A model generated the notes under the pieces. The model saw only the letters and a program-made list of their open reading frames with translations, had not been told where the DNA came from and ran no database searches. The position numbers were made by a program, and so were the translations under genes. Of a stretch of DNA of 64,000 nt, positions 43,021-51,611 are shown one piece after another. Location: assembly GCF_002209565.1 (NCBI RefSeq), contig NZ_NJIH01000019.1:18193-82192 (forward strand). The letters are read 5' to 3'. Numbering within the stretch: the stretch's first letter is position 1; each line of letters opens with the position of its first letter. The stretch comes from Candidimonas nitroreducens (lineage in GTDB: Bacteria > Pseudomonadota > Gammaproteobacteria > Burkholderiales > Burkholderiaceae_B).

Positions 43021-43896
43021 ATGGCACGCCGCATCGTGGTCGCCGCCGCGCAGACTGGCAGCGTGGCACAAGACGGTCTCGCGCAGATCGAGGCACAGGC
43101 GCAGCAGATGCTCGACGAGGCGGCGCGCCTGTCGGTGCGGCTGCTGACGTTCAGCGAACTGTTCCTCGCTCCCTTCTTTCCCAACCGCCTCGAAGAATAC
43201 TTCGACGGCTATTTCATGGACGCCGACGACTCCGTGCTGAAACGCCTGCGCCAGAAGGCGCACAGCCACGGGATCGCGCTGGTTCTGCCTTGGGCCGAGC
43301 GCAACCCAAGCGGCTACTTCAACTCGGCGCAGGTCATCGACGAAAACGGCGCAATACTCGGCACCTACCGCAAGACCCACATACCCGCCTACTTCCCCAA
43401 CGAAGCCCGTGGCGGCACTGGCAGCTACGAGAAATTCTATTTCACCCCCGGAGACAGGCTGGACACCTACCCGGTGGCCGGCACGCGCATCGGCGTGCAG
43501 ATCTGCAACGACCGGCTGTATCCGGAAGCGTCGCGCGCGCTGGCGCTGAAGGGCGCCGAGCTGATCGCCATGCCCATCTGCTACTCGACCTATTCCGATC
43601 CGGCGCACCGCAGCGCCATCTGGGACGTTCCGCTGCGGGCCAGGGCCTACGAGAACGGCGCCTGCGTGCTGGCATGCAATCGCGTCGGCACCGAAGGGGT
43701 GCGCCATCACCTGGGACGCAGCATGGTCGTCGATCCGCGCGGCACGATCCTGGCCGAGGCCGGCACCGAAGAGCCCGAACTGCTCAGTTGCCAAATTGAC
43801 CTGGACGCAGCCGCCGCGGCAAGAAAAGGCTTTCCATGGTGGCGCGACCGACGCCCCGATCTGTACGATCCGCTCGTCCATGCCTCGCAAGACTGA
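43021..43896 (+). CDS. Nitrilase-superfamily amidase, N-carbamoyl-D-amino-acid hydrolase-like
   Basis: The 291-aa protein has the Glu-Lys-Cys triad of carbon-nitrogen hydrolases: Glu46 (TFSELFLAPF), Lys118 (YRKTHIPAYFPNEA) and Cys162 (VQICNDRLYPEA). Spacing and the FFP, KTHIP and ICNDR surroundings resemble N-carbamoyl-D-amino-acid amidohydrolase and beta-ureidopropionase. The reaction would release CO2, NH3 and an amino acid. It overlaps the IclR gene by 17 bp and is divergent from Bug - DAO enzyme. Confidence 0.88.
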   Translation: MARRIVVAAAQTGSVAQDGLAQIEAQAQQMLDEAARLSVRLLTFSELFLAPFFPNRLEEYFDGYFMDADDSVLKRLRQKAHSHGIALVLPWAERNPSGYFNSAQVIDENGAILGTYRKTHIPAYFPNEARGGTGSYEKFYFTPGDRLDTYPVAGTRIGVQICNDRLYPEASRALALKGAELIAMPICYSTYSDPAHRSAIWDVPLRARAYENGACVLACNRVGTEGVRHHLGRSMVVDPRGTILAEAGTEEPELLSCQIDLDAAAAARKGFPWWRDRRPDLYDPLVHASQD

Positions 43897-44728
43897 TCTT
43901 CCACCGCCAGCCGCTGCGCCTCTCCGTCCGGAGCTCGGCGGCAGCACGGGTGATGCCGAAAGCCGGCTGTTCATCGGGGCGCTGGCCAAGAGCTTCCAGG
44001 TGCTCGAGGCCATCAACCGCGCCGCGCGTCCGGTCACACTTACCGAACTATCCGGCCTTTCGGGACTCAACCGCAGCGTCGTGCAGCGCATTACCCACAC
44101 ACTGAAAACCCTGGGATACCTGCGCCAGCACCCCGACACGCGCGCCTACACGCTGTCAAGCCGCATGCTGGAATTCGGCCACACCGTGCTTACCCTGGAT
44201 CGCGTGCGCGAAAAGGCCACGCCGCATATGGAGGCGCTGAACCGGCAGACCGGTGAAACCGTCAACCTCATGAAGCTGGAAGACGACGAGATCGTTTACC
44301 TGGCCCGTTTCCCGAGCCTGCACGCGGTCAGTGTCGACCTGCACGTGGGGTCGCGCCTGCCAGCCTTCTGCACCGCTGCCGGCCGCGCGATACTTTCCCG
44401 GCTGGACGAGGGCGAGGCCATGGCCAGGCTCGGGAACGCAGAGCGCACGCCCATGAACGAGCTGACTCGCACCGAGCTGCCAGCGCTGCACGCGGCCTTG
44501 ATGGAAGCACGGCGCCTGGGCTATGCGCTGAACGACCAAGAGGCTTTCATCGGCGACATCTCGATCGCCGCCCCGCTGATAAGCCGCTCCGGCGCCCCCG
44601 TAGGCGCGGTCAATATCGCCGTGCCCTCGCCGCGCTGGAAGGTGGAGGCAGCACGGCGCACACTGGCGCCCCAGGTGGTGGCCACCGCACGCAATATCAG
44701 CACAGAACTGGGGTATACATACATTTAG
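43880..44728 (+). CDS. IclR-family transcriptional regulator
   Basis: The 282-aa protein has an N-terminal linker of about 30 residues, a winged helix (about 35-95, TLTELSGLSGLNRSVVQRITHTLKTLGYL) and the IclR effector domain. ATG at 43880 lies inside the preceding gene (17-bp overlap), so the two are translationally coupled. It should control the N-carbamoyl amino-acid module through the TTGCAATA sites. The stop codon lies in the first unit of a 14-bp tandem repeat. Confidence 0.9.
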   Translation: MPRKTDLPPPAAAPLRPELGGSTGDAESRLFIGALAKSFQVLEAINRAARPVTLTELSGLSGLNRSVVQRITHTLKTLGYLRQHPDTRAYTLSSRMLEFGHTVLTLDRVREKATPHMEALNRQTGETVNLMKLEDDEIVYLARFPSLHAVSVDLHVGSRLPAFCTAAGRAILSRLDEGEAMARLGNAERTPMNELTRTELPALHAALMEARRLGYALNDQEAFIGDISIAAPLISRSGAPVGAVNIAVPSPRWKVEAARRTLAPQVVATARNISTELGYTYI

Positions 44729-44768
44729 ATCTGTGTGTTCAGATCTGTGTTTTCAGATCCGTGCCTTT
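44727..44768. repeat. Three 14-bp tandem repeats at the end of the IclR gene
   Basis: AGATCTGTGTGTTC, AGATCTGTGTTTTC and AGATCCGTGCCTTT follow one another, the first overlapping the TAG stop. They occupy the start of the 160-bp convergent gap before thpR. Confidence 0.6.
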
Positions 44769-44888
44769 GATCTCTGCCCTCGGCTGGGCCAGGCCTACAC
44801 ACAGCATCGCCAGAACCCGCCCACCGAGTGCCCAGGAGCCCCTGCGCTCGCCCCGGCACTCATTGCGCACCGCGACTCCCGGCGAACA

Positions 44889-45449
44889 TTACGCCACGGG
44901 CAAGCTGGCCAGCACGTCGTAATGCGCCACACCCTTATTCGGCCTGGACGCCACCAGCACGCAGCGCGTCGGCGACCACGCCAGCGGCGCTGCGCTCAGC
45001 AGCCGCGTGTCGCCCGGCCCGGCGTTGCGCAGCAGCGATACATGCGGCCGGAAGGCGCCCGCCTGGCGGCTCCAGCCACACTGCTCCAGGCGATTCCAAA
45101 GGCCCTCGTATAGCGCGTCCAGCCACGCCACCCGGCCCTCGGCGGCCGCCGGGCCGGCCCAGACAATGCGCGGCCCCTTGAAACGCCCGAATTCGCTCAG
45201 CACCAAGGGCCCCAGCGACACGCTCCAGCCTGCTGCCTCGTAAGCAAGCCGCCGCGCGGCGTCGGCGGGAGTCTCGCCCAGGAACGCCAGCGTCATGTGC
45301 AAGGTTTCCGGCCGCAGTATCCGGCCGCCGCACAAGGCCTGGGCAGCGCGCGCCCAGTCCATCAGCTGCGCCACCGTGGCGGCGTCCGGCCAGAGGGCGA
45401 AGAACAGCCGCTCCGACGTGCGAGAGGAAGCCTGCATAGGAGTGCTCAC
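44889..45449 (-). CDS. thpR: RNA 2',3'-cyclic phosphodiesterase (LigT/2H family)
   Basis: The 186-aa protein has both HxTx-type motifs of the 2H phosphoesterase family, HMTL at residue 51 and HVSL at residue 136, and the N-terminal RLFFALWPD typical of ThpR. Family knowledge: it opens 2',3'-cyclic phosphate ends of RNA to 2'-phosphate. A housekeeping-type gene between catabolic modules, it is divergent from hpaR with a 145-bp spacer. ATG at 45437 is an alternative start. Confidence 0.92.
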   Translation of the reverse strand: MSTPMQASSRTSERLFFALWPDAATVAQLMDWARAAQALCGGRILRPETLHMTLAFLGETPADAARRLAYEAAGWSVSLGPLVLSEFGRFKGPRIVWAGPAAAEGRVAWLDALYEGLWNRLEQCGWSRQAGAFRPHVSLLRNAGPGDTRLLSAAPLAWSPTRCVLVASRPNKGVAHYDVLASLPVA

Positions 45450-45581
45450 AATGACAGCCCTGCAAAAAATTCGGACACCAAGCCGCCTGGAAGGCCGGCA
45501 GGCCGGCAGCCCGGGAGCCGCGGGTTCGATCTACGCATCGGCGAACCCCGCGATATCTCTCCATGGTAGCAGCCATTCTTG

Positions 45582-45593
45582 TTAACATGGCAA
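45582..45593. promoter_or_regulatory. HpaR-type operator overlapping the hpaR start region
   Basis: TTAACATGGCAA (45582-45593) ends one base before the hpaR ATG and matches 10 of 12 positions of the perfect palindrome TTAACATGTTAA in front of hpaF (63374-63385). This fits autoregulation by HpaR. Confidence 0.6.
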
Positions 45594-45594
45594 C

Positions 45595-46044
45595 ATGCAT
45601 CCATCCTTCCACCACCGCAATCTGCCGCACCTGTTCCTCTACGCCCGCGAGGCCTTGATGGCGCACTTCCGGCCCGTGCTGAACGAGGCCGGCGTCACCG
45701 AGCAGCAGTGGCGCGTACTGCGCACGCTCAGCGAAACCGGCCCCATGGAGCCGAATCAGATCGCCCGCAGCTGCCAGATACTGAGCCCGAGCCTGACGCG
45801 CATGCTGGCGGGCATGGAACAAGCGGGACTGATCCGCCGCGCGCGCTCGGATTCCGACCAGCGCCGCCAGGAAATTTCGCTGACGCCCAAGAGTGTCGCG
45901 CTCATCAAGCACATGCGGCCGCAGATCGACCGGAAGTACCAAGAGCTGGAAGAAAAAATAGGCAAGGAATTGCTGGATCGCCTGTACCGCGACGTCGACG
46001 CGGCGATAGCGCTGGTCAGGCAGGACAAGTCGGCGGGGGCCTGA
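45595..46044 (+). CDS. hpaR: MarR-family repressor of homoprotocatechuate degradation
   Basis: The 149-aa protein matches HpaR/HpcR: FYAREALMAHFRPVLNEAGVTEQQWRVLRTL-like dimer and winged-helix region, SPSLTRMLAGMEQAGLI recognition helix and RARSDSDQRRQEISLTPKS wing. Family knowledge: HpaR represses the hpa meta-cleavage genes until 4-hydroxyphenylacetate or homoprotocatechuate is present. Here the gene is about 15 kb from hpaD. No clear Shine-Dalgarno is visible because the operator-like sequence occupies that position. Confidence 0.88.
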   Translation: MHPSFHHRNLPHLFLYAREALMAHFRPVLNEAGVTEQQWRVLRTLSETGPMEPNQIARSCQILSPSLTRMLAGMEQAGLIRRARSDSDQRRQEISLTPKSVALIKHMRPQIDRKYQELEEKIGKELLDRLYRDVDAAIALVRQDKSAGA

Positions 46045-46119
46045 ACGCCGCCGCCCTGCAACCACGCGCCTTTTCGGCGCACGCCAGCGCCGGCAACGAC
46101 GGCCGCATCTCGATCGGGG

Positions 46120-47199
46120 TCATCCGGCTCCTGGCTCGCGGCTTGTTTTGCGCTTCGCTGATGCCGCTGCGGCCCGCGCAGGCGTGCGCCGGGCTCGGGC
46201 CGCGCTCACACCACCGCCCGCGGCACGCATATTGCCCGCCGGCGGTAACGCTGCATCGCCAGGGCTGGCGGCGCCGACCAGCTCCATGCCTTTGCTGGCA
46301 TCCCCGAGCAATTCCCGGAACAGCAACAGGGCGCTGCTGTTCTGGTCGGAATGCCTGTACACCAGCCCCACCGGGGGCATGAACCAGAGCGGATCCATGT
46401 CGAGAATGCCGACTCTGCCGGAACGCTGAAGGTACTCGGCCATGGTTCCGGGCAGCGGCGACAGCAGCAAGTTCCGCGTCAGCAACAGCTCGATATGCAG
46501 GATAGACAGGGTTTCGATATTGGTCTTGGGCGGGCGCAGCCTGTGCTCGACGAAATAGCGATCCATAATGGCGCGCAACGGCGCTTCTACCGGCGGCAGC
46601 ACCCATTGTGCCTGCGCCAGCGCCGCCGGACGGACACGCTTGACCTTGGCCAAGGGGTGATTCTTGCTGCACACGATGCGGATAGGCTCTCCGTACAAAA
46701 TGTCCCATGCATAGTCGCCCTGCACCGCTGCCCCTGAAAGGCGCGTGATCACGCAGTCCAGCCTGCCCTGCTGCAGAGCCGCGAGCGCCAGGTCGTGGCT
46801 GCCGGTCTGGATGGAAACAGACAAGCGCGCATATTGTTCACGTATGCGGGTCAGCGCCTCCAGCAGGACGCGATGCTGCGAAAAGGTAGTCGTGCCAAGC
46901 CTGATTCGCCCCAACGCGCCCTGCTCGATGGCGGCCACATCCGTTTGCATGGCATTGAGCTGGGCGAGCAGCGCCTTGCTGCGAACGGCGACGGCCGCGC
47001 CGGCCTCGGTGGCCTGCATGCCCGATTTGCTGCGTATGAACAGCCGGCTCTCCAAGATGCGTTCAGCCTCGATCAGGAGCTTGCTGACCGCAGACTGGGT
47101 AAGAAACAATTGTTCCGCCGCGCGATGGACATTTCTCGTCTCGTGCAACTGGACGACTGCTTGCAGATGGCGGATGCGTAGTTTCGAAAAATGATGCAT
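46120..47199 (-). CDS. LysR-family transcriptional regulator
   Basis: The 359-aa protein starts at ATG 47199 (LRIRHLQAVVQLHETRNVHRAAEQLFLTQSAVSKLL). It is longer than usual because of an Ala/Arg-rich tail of roughly 45 residues after the effector domain. The frame is open 27 codons upstream but without LysR similarity. It is divergent from Bug - amidase at 47484 and probably controls them through the TGATTC/GAATCA dyad. Confidence 0.88.
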   Translation of the reverse strand: MHHFSKLRIRHLQAVVQLHETRNVHRAAEQLFLTQSAVSKLLIEAERILESRLFIRSKSGMQATEAGAAVAVRSKALLAQLNAMQTDVAAIEQGALGRIRLGTTTFSQHRVLLEALTRIREQYARLSVSIQTGSHDLALAALQQGRLDCVITRLSGAAVQGDYAWDILYGEPIRIVCSKNHPLAKVKRVRPAALAQAQWVLPPVEAPLRAIMDRYFVEHRLRPPKTNIETLSILHIELLLTRNLLLSPLPGTMAEYLQRSGRVGILDMDPLWFMPPVGLVYRHSDQNSSALLLFRELLGDASKGMELVGAASPGDAALPPAGNMRAAGGGVSAARARRTPARAAAASAKRKTSREPGAG

Positions 47200-47284
47200 G
47201 GCACCGGGGCTCCGGAAGGCGGCGCGGGTCGATCGCCGCCCGCGAGGCAAAAGTTCCCGGCTGCGATTGCGTCTATCCAAGGCC

Positions 47285-47319
47285 TGCCTGCCAGCAAGAG
47301 GCGCCCTTACTGGCAGGCA
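47285..47319. repeat. 10-bp inverted repeat in the LysR/Bug divergent spacer
   Basis: TGCCTGCCAG (47285-47294) and CTGGCAGGCA (47310-47319) are perfect complements over a 15-nt loop. It lies 86 bp upstream of the LysR start and could form a leader hairpin in the LysR transcript or be a protein-binding dyad. Confidence 0.5.
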
Positions 47320-47331
47320 GCACCAGATACG

Positions 47332-47350
47332 TGATTCTAGATTGGAATCA
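47332..47350. promoter_or_regulatory. LysR-type operator of the Bug - amidase operon
   Basis: TGATTC (47332-47337) and GAATCA (47345-47350) form a perfect dyad with a 7-bp spacer in the LysR/Bug spacer, followed by an AT-rich stretch suited to a promoter for the gene at 47484. Confidence 0.5.
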
Positions 47351-47483
47351 ATATCCGATATTTTTTCATTATATTTTCATCATTGGGTTCTTTACCATGC
47401 CAATCACAACGTAGCCGGAACGGCCAGAGCCGACAACAGGCCGGGCCCTTTCTTCATCCATTGAATCGAATCAGGTGCCTGAT

Positions 47484-48458
47484 ATGAAGATTCTGCGACA
47501 TGCGCTGTGCGCGCTGCTGCCATTGCTGTTCACTGCCGCGGCGCACGCCGAGCCCTATCCATCGAGACAAATCCAGATCATCACGCCCGGCGCGCCCGGC
47601 GGCTCTCTGGATGTGCTGCTACGCATTATTTCCGAGCCCCTGGCAAAAAGCCTCGGACAGCCCGTGCTGATCATGAACAAGACAGGAGCCGGCGGCCTCA
47701 TTGCCGTCAACGAAGCGGCGCGCGCCCGTCCGGACGGTTATACGCTGCTGTTCACGCAAGCAGGGGCGGTAACCATCAGCCCGGCTATGAACCAACTGCA
47801 GGCGCTTTCCATCTTGCGCAAACTGCAGCCGGTCACCCAGGTTTCGACGCTCTCAGTGCTGCTGACCGCCAATGCCTCGGTACCGGCCAAAAACCTGCGG
47901 GAACTGGTGCAGCTGGCCAAGGAGCGCACCCAGCGTCTCAGCTACGCCACCGCGGGTAATCAATACAGCCTGACATATCTGTACTCTCTGCTGTTTTCGG
48001 ATCGTGCCGGCATCAAGCTGCTGTTTGTTCCCTACAAGACATCCACGCAGGCCCTGACAGACCTGGCCTCGGGGCAGATAAACCTTATGTTCGATGCGAG
48101 CACGGCGCAATATCCCGAAATCGTGTCGGGCCGGGTTCGCCCCCTGGCGGTGTTCGGGAAAACGCGTTCCGCCTTGCTTCCGGACGTTCCCACCGCGGCC
48201 GAGCAAGGATTCGATGTGGTTCAAGGAGAAGGCTGGTATGGGCTACTGGCCCCGGCCGGAGCGCCGGCCGCGGCCGTGCACAAGATCAACTCGGCCTTGC
48301 TCGAAATTCTGGAAAGGCCCGAAATACGCGCCAGGATCCGCCAGCTCGACATGCATGTCTCGGCCCTGCCCCCCGACAAATTCAAGACGGTGATCGAAGC
48401 CGACGCCAGGAGATGGTCGAAACTCATCGCAGACAAGCACATTGCCGAGGGTAAATGA
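47484..48458 (+). CDS. Bug/TctC-family periplasmic receptor (orphan) 9
   Basis: The 324-aa receptor starts at ATG 47484 (AGGTG about 7 bp upstream) and has a compact signal peptide cleaved near residue 22 (AAAHA/EPYPS). IQIITPGAPGGSLD and FVPYKTSTQA replace the commoner sequences, so it is one of the more divergent receptors here. Its stop overlaps the amidase start (ATGA), so receptor and amidase are coupled and an amide ligand is likely. Confidence 0.9.
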   Translation: MKILRHALCALLPLLFTAAAHAEPYPSRQIQIITPGAPGGSLDVLLRIISEPLAKSLGQPVLIMNKTGAGGLIAVNEAARARPDGYTLLFTQAGAVTISPAMNQLQALSILRKLQPVTQVSTLSVLLTANASVPAKNLRELVQLAKERTQRLSYATAGNQYSLTYLYSLLFSDRAGIKLLFVPYKTSTQALTDLASGQINLMFDASTAQYPEIVSGRVRPLAVFGKTRSALLPDVPTAAEQGFDVVQGEGWYGLLAPAGAPAAAVHKINSALLEILERPEIRARIRQLDMHVSALPPDKFKTVIEADARRWSKLIADKHIAEGK

Positions 48459-49945
48459 ACATGACGCTCGGCCAAGGAGAAAATTGCACCGCCGCACTGC
48501 ACACGATGACGGCTTGCGAGCTGATCGACGCGATCCGGACGCGCCGCCTCAGCTCGCTGGAAGCGACGCGATATTTCATCGACCGGATCGAACGGCTCGA
48601 CCCCGGCATCAACGCCGTGCCGGTACGTGACTTCGACCGGGCGCTCGAGGCCGCCCGGCAAGCCGACAGCGCCCTCGGCCGCGGCCACGCCTGCGGCGCC
48701 CTGCATGGGCTGCCCATGACCGTGAAGGAGTCATTCTTCGTAGAAGGCCTGCCCACCACACTGGGCAACCCCGCCTGGGCGAGCAATATGGCGGCGGCCG
48801 ACTCCACCACCATCCGTAAAGTACGCAAGGCGGGAGCCATCATCCTGGGCAAATCGAATGTGCCACTCATGTGTGCGGACTGGCAATCGAGCAATTCGGT
48901 GTACGGGGTCACACACAATCCCTGGCGCCACAATTACTCGCCGGGCGGATCTTCGGGAGGGGCGGCGGCGGCGCTGGCCATGGGCCTGAGCCCGATGGAG
49001 CTGGGCAGCGACCGGGCGGGATCGATCCGGGTTCCGGCCGCATTCTGCGGCGTGTACGGGCACAAGCCCACCTGGGGCGCGGTGTCCGGCCTGGGCGATT
49101 CCCCGCACGGACACGTGTCCGCCTCGGATATCGCAACCGCCGGCCCCATGGGCAAAAGCGCGCAAGACCTGGCCATCTTCCTGCGCGTTCTGGCACAAGG
49201 CGGCGACTCCCCGATGGACATACGGAGCATGGAACTGCCGCCACCACGCGCCGCCACGCTGAAAGACTATCGAATAGCGGTCTGGCCGGGCGACCCGGCC
49301 GTTAAGACTAGCGAAGAAATCACCGCCAAACTGACAAACCTGCTGGGCTCGCTGGGCGGCCTCTGCCGCTCGACAACACGGTTCCAGCCATTCTTCGACC
49401 CAGCCCAGGCGAGAAAGGTCTACAGCATTCTGCGCACGGCGGCAGTGGTCACGGGCAAATCCGTCGGCATGCTGGACGAATACCGGAAAATCGCGCAGTC
49501 GCATCCCGAAGAGACCAGCGTGCTTGGACGCCATGCCCGGGCGGCCCTGATCGCGCATCACGAATGGGCCGGCCACAACGAATGGCGCAACCGCCTGCGC
49601 GCAGCCTGGCGGGAATTCTTCAGCCGCTGGGACATACTGATCTGCCCGGCAACGTTGCGCGACGCCTTTCCCATCTACCCGGACAACGCACCCGAAACAC
49701 GCACACTGCAAGTGGACGGCGAGGAAATCGATTATTACGACCAGGAATTCTGGCCAGGCATCATCGGGATGTGCTACCTGCCTTCGACCTCGATGCCCCT
49801 GGGCCTTTCCCGCCAGGGCCTGCCGGTCGGCGTGCAAGTCGTTGCGGCCGAAGGGTACGATTTCGACGCCATACACGTCGCGGGCCTGCTGCAGCATGAA
49901 CTGTTCCCGGGCCCGCTCATGACACCGTCCGAGCCTCAGGGTTGA
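48455..49945 (+). CDS. Amidase-signature family amidase
   Basis: The 496-aa protein has the Ser-cisSer-Lys triad of the amidase signature family: Lys91 (MTVKESFF), the GGSSGG Ser pair (166-167) and nucleophile Ser190 in GSDRAGSIRVPAAFCG. The usual GSDIGGS is altered to GSDRAGS, keeping the nucleophile. It lacks GatA context (no gatB or gatC), so it is a free amide hydrolase. It is translationally coupled to the Bug gene and converges on the monooxygenase gene. Confidence 0.92.
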   Translation: MNMTLGQGENCTAALHTMTACELIDAIRTRRLSSLEATRYFIDRIERLDPGINAVPVRDFDRALEAARQADSALGRGHACGALHGLPMTVKESFFVEGLPTTLGNPAWASNMAAADSTTIRKVRKAGAIILGKSNVPLMCADWQSSNSVYGVTHNPWRHNYSPGGSSGGAAAALAMGLSPMELGSDRAGSIRVPAAFCGVYGHKPTWGAVSGLGDSPHGHVSASDIATAGPMGKSAQDLAIFLRVLAQGGDSPMDIRSMELPPPRAATLKDYRIAVWPGDPAVKTSEEITAKLTNLLGSLGGLCRSTTRFQPFFDPAQARKVYSILRTAAVVTGKSVGMLDEYRKIAQSHPEETSVLGRHARAALIAHHEWAGHNEWRNRLRAAWREFFSRWDILICPATLRDAFPIYPDNAPETRTLQVDGEEIDYYDQEFWPGIIGMCYLPSTSMPLGLSRQGLPVGVQVVAAEGYDFDAIHVAGLLQHELFPGPLMTPSEPQG

Positions 49946-49968
49946 GGCCAGCTGGGCACTACACAAGG

Positions 49969-51099
49969 TCAGGGCGCCGGCGCGGCCTCGTATCGCGCCA
50001 CCAGCTCCGGGTCGCGCTCGCGCAGGTCTTCATGGCCGACCCTCCCGGTGCGGCGCATATAGTCGTAGGCGAACGGGATCGGATCCAGTGCCATCTTGCC
50101 GGCAATATTCTCGTACCAGCCCAGGCTTTTCGCGGCGGCTTCCTGGAACGTCGCCGAAGCCGGGCGGCGGATGCTTTCGAAGTCGGCAAAAGCCGCAGCG
50201 ACATCGCTGCCGTGGCGGGCGAAAGCCGCCTGCAGCGCGATAGCGTCCTGCATGGCCATGCGAGTGCCCGACCCCAGCGAGAAATGCACCGTGCGCAGGG
50301 CATCGCCCAGCAGCACGATATTGCCATGCGTCCACCTGGCATTGCGCACCACGCTGGCCTGGAACCAGGACGAACGGTTCGACAGCAATTCGTTGCTGCC
50401 CAGCTCGGGCGCGAACACCGCCTCGCAGTATTTGCGGCTTTCCTCGTCGCTGGCCTGATCCAGGCCGGCGCGCCGCCAGGTATCGGGGTCGGTCTCGACC
50501 AGGAAGGTGCTCAGCTCCTTGCTGTACTGGTAGCTGTGGGCAATGAAAATGCCGTCCGCGTTTTCCTTGAAGATGAGCGAGACGGGATGGAACAGCTGCC
50601 GCGTGCCATACCAGGCGAACTTGTTGCGGCGCGTCTCGATCTCGGGCTGGAAGTGCTCGGCATGGCGGCTGCGCACGGCGCTGTTGACGCCGTCGGCGGC
50701 TACGATCAGGTCGGGCGAACCGAGGCTGGCTAGGTCGCCGACGCGCGTGCCGAACTGCAGCTCGACTCCGGCCTTGCGGCATTCGTCCTGCAAGACCCCC
50801 AGCAGGGCGATGCGGGGGGCGCGCGAAAAATGATTGTTCTTCACCTGCACATGTACGCCGCGATGCACGATCTCCATGTAGTCGCAGCGCTCGTGGCCGG
50901 CGGTGAACTTGCGGTAGAAGTCAGCATCGGCGTCCGCCAGGAAGCCCAGCGCCACGTCCGAGAACACCACGCCCCAGCCGTAGGTCGCGTCGGCGCGGTT
51001 CTGTTCGTAGACGCGGATGCGATGGCGCGCGTCATGCTTTTTCATCAACAGCGCGAAATACAAGCCGGCGGGGCCGCCACCTATGATTGCTATGTCCAT
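49969..51099 (-). CDS. FAD-dependent aromatic-CoA monooxygenase, salicylyl-CoA 5-hydroxylase (SdgC)-like
   Basis: The 376-aa protein begins with a Rossmann motif IIGGGPAGLYFALLMKK and has YGWGVVFSD, IVAADGVNSAVRS and LLGDALRTVHFSLGSGTRMAMQDA. These segments match salicylyl-CoA 5-hydroxylase and the hydroxylase half of anthraniloyl-CoA monooxygenase. The expected reaction is NADH- and O2-dependent hydroxylation of an aryl-CoA ring. ATG at 51099 is chosen; the longer frame adds 22 unrelated residues. It is the last gene of the six-gene operon, 44 bp after the thioesterase. Confidence 0.88.
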   Translation of the reverse strand: MDIAIIGGGPAGLYFALLMKKHDARHRIRVYEQNRADATYGWGVVFSDVALGFLADADADFYRKFTAGHERCDYMEIVHRGVHVQVKNNHFSRAPRIALLGVLQDECRKAGVELQFGTRVGDLASLGSPDLIVAADGVNSAVRSRHAEHFQPEIETRRNKFAWYGTRQLFHPVSLIFKENADGIFIAHSYQYSKELSTFLVETDPDTWRRAGLDQASDEESRKYCEAVFAPELGSNELLSNRSSWFQASVVRNARWTHGNIVLLGDALRTVHFSLGSGTRMAMQDAIALQAAFARHGSDVAAAFADFESIRRPASATFQEAAAKSLGWYENIAGKMALDPIPFAYDYMRRTGRVGHEDLRERDPELVARYEAAPAP

Positions 51100-51143
51100 T
51101 TCAGGTTCCTCGATGATGTAGGATTCGGGCGTGTTCGCCGGGC

Positions 51144-51611
51144 TCAAGCCGACGGCTGGCCGCACTGATCCCGGTATGCCTGCAGCGCCTGGCGGAAGAT
51201 TGCGGGGATCTCGATGCCGCGCCGTTCACCGCGCGCCACGCAGATCGGCGTCAGGCAGGCAATGAAGACATCCTCGCCCCGCAGGTCGACGCCGCGCATC
51301 AGCAGCTCGTAGGAACGGCTGCGGATCTCGCCGACGCGAACCTCGATCTCGAATTCGTCGTCCGGGCGCAGCGAACGCCGGAAATCGAAAGTCAATGCGC
51401 GACTGGGCGTGCCGAAGCCGTGCCGATCCTTGGCATGCTGCGACCCCTCGCCGAGCAGCTGCGCATAGAACGCCTCCGCTGCGGCGATGACGTAATCGGC
51501 GAAGGTGGCGGTGTAGACCACGCCGGCCGGATCGCAGTCCCCCCATTTGACGGTGCGCCGCACGGCGAACGGCATCGTCCGCGCCACGTATTCCATGCAT
51601 TTCATGTTCAT
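51144..51611 (-). CDS. 4-Hydroxybenzoyl-CoA-type hot-dog thioesterase
   Basis: The 155-aa protein has the 4HBT motif WGDCDPAGVVYTATFADYV, with Asp27 at the catalytic position, and FRRSLRPDDEFEIEV downstream. It would release the free hydroxylated acid (for example gentisate) from its CoA ester after the monooxygenase step. Its ATG overlaps the ligase stop (ATGA), so the two are coupled. Confidence 0.9.
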   Translation of the reverse strand: MNMKCMEYVARTMPFAVRRTVKWGDCDPAGVVYTATFADYVIAAAEAFYAQLLGEGSQHAKDRHGFGTPSRALTFDFRRSLRPDDEFEIEVRVGEIRSRSYELLMRGVDLRGEDVFIACLTPICVARGERRGIEIPAIFRQALQAYRDQCGQPSA

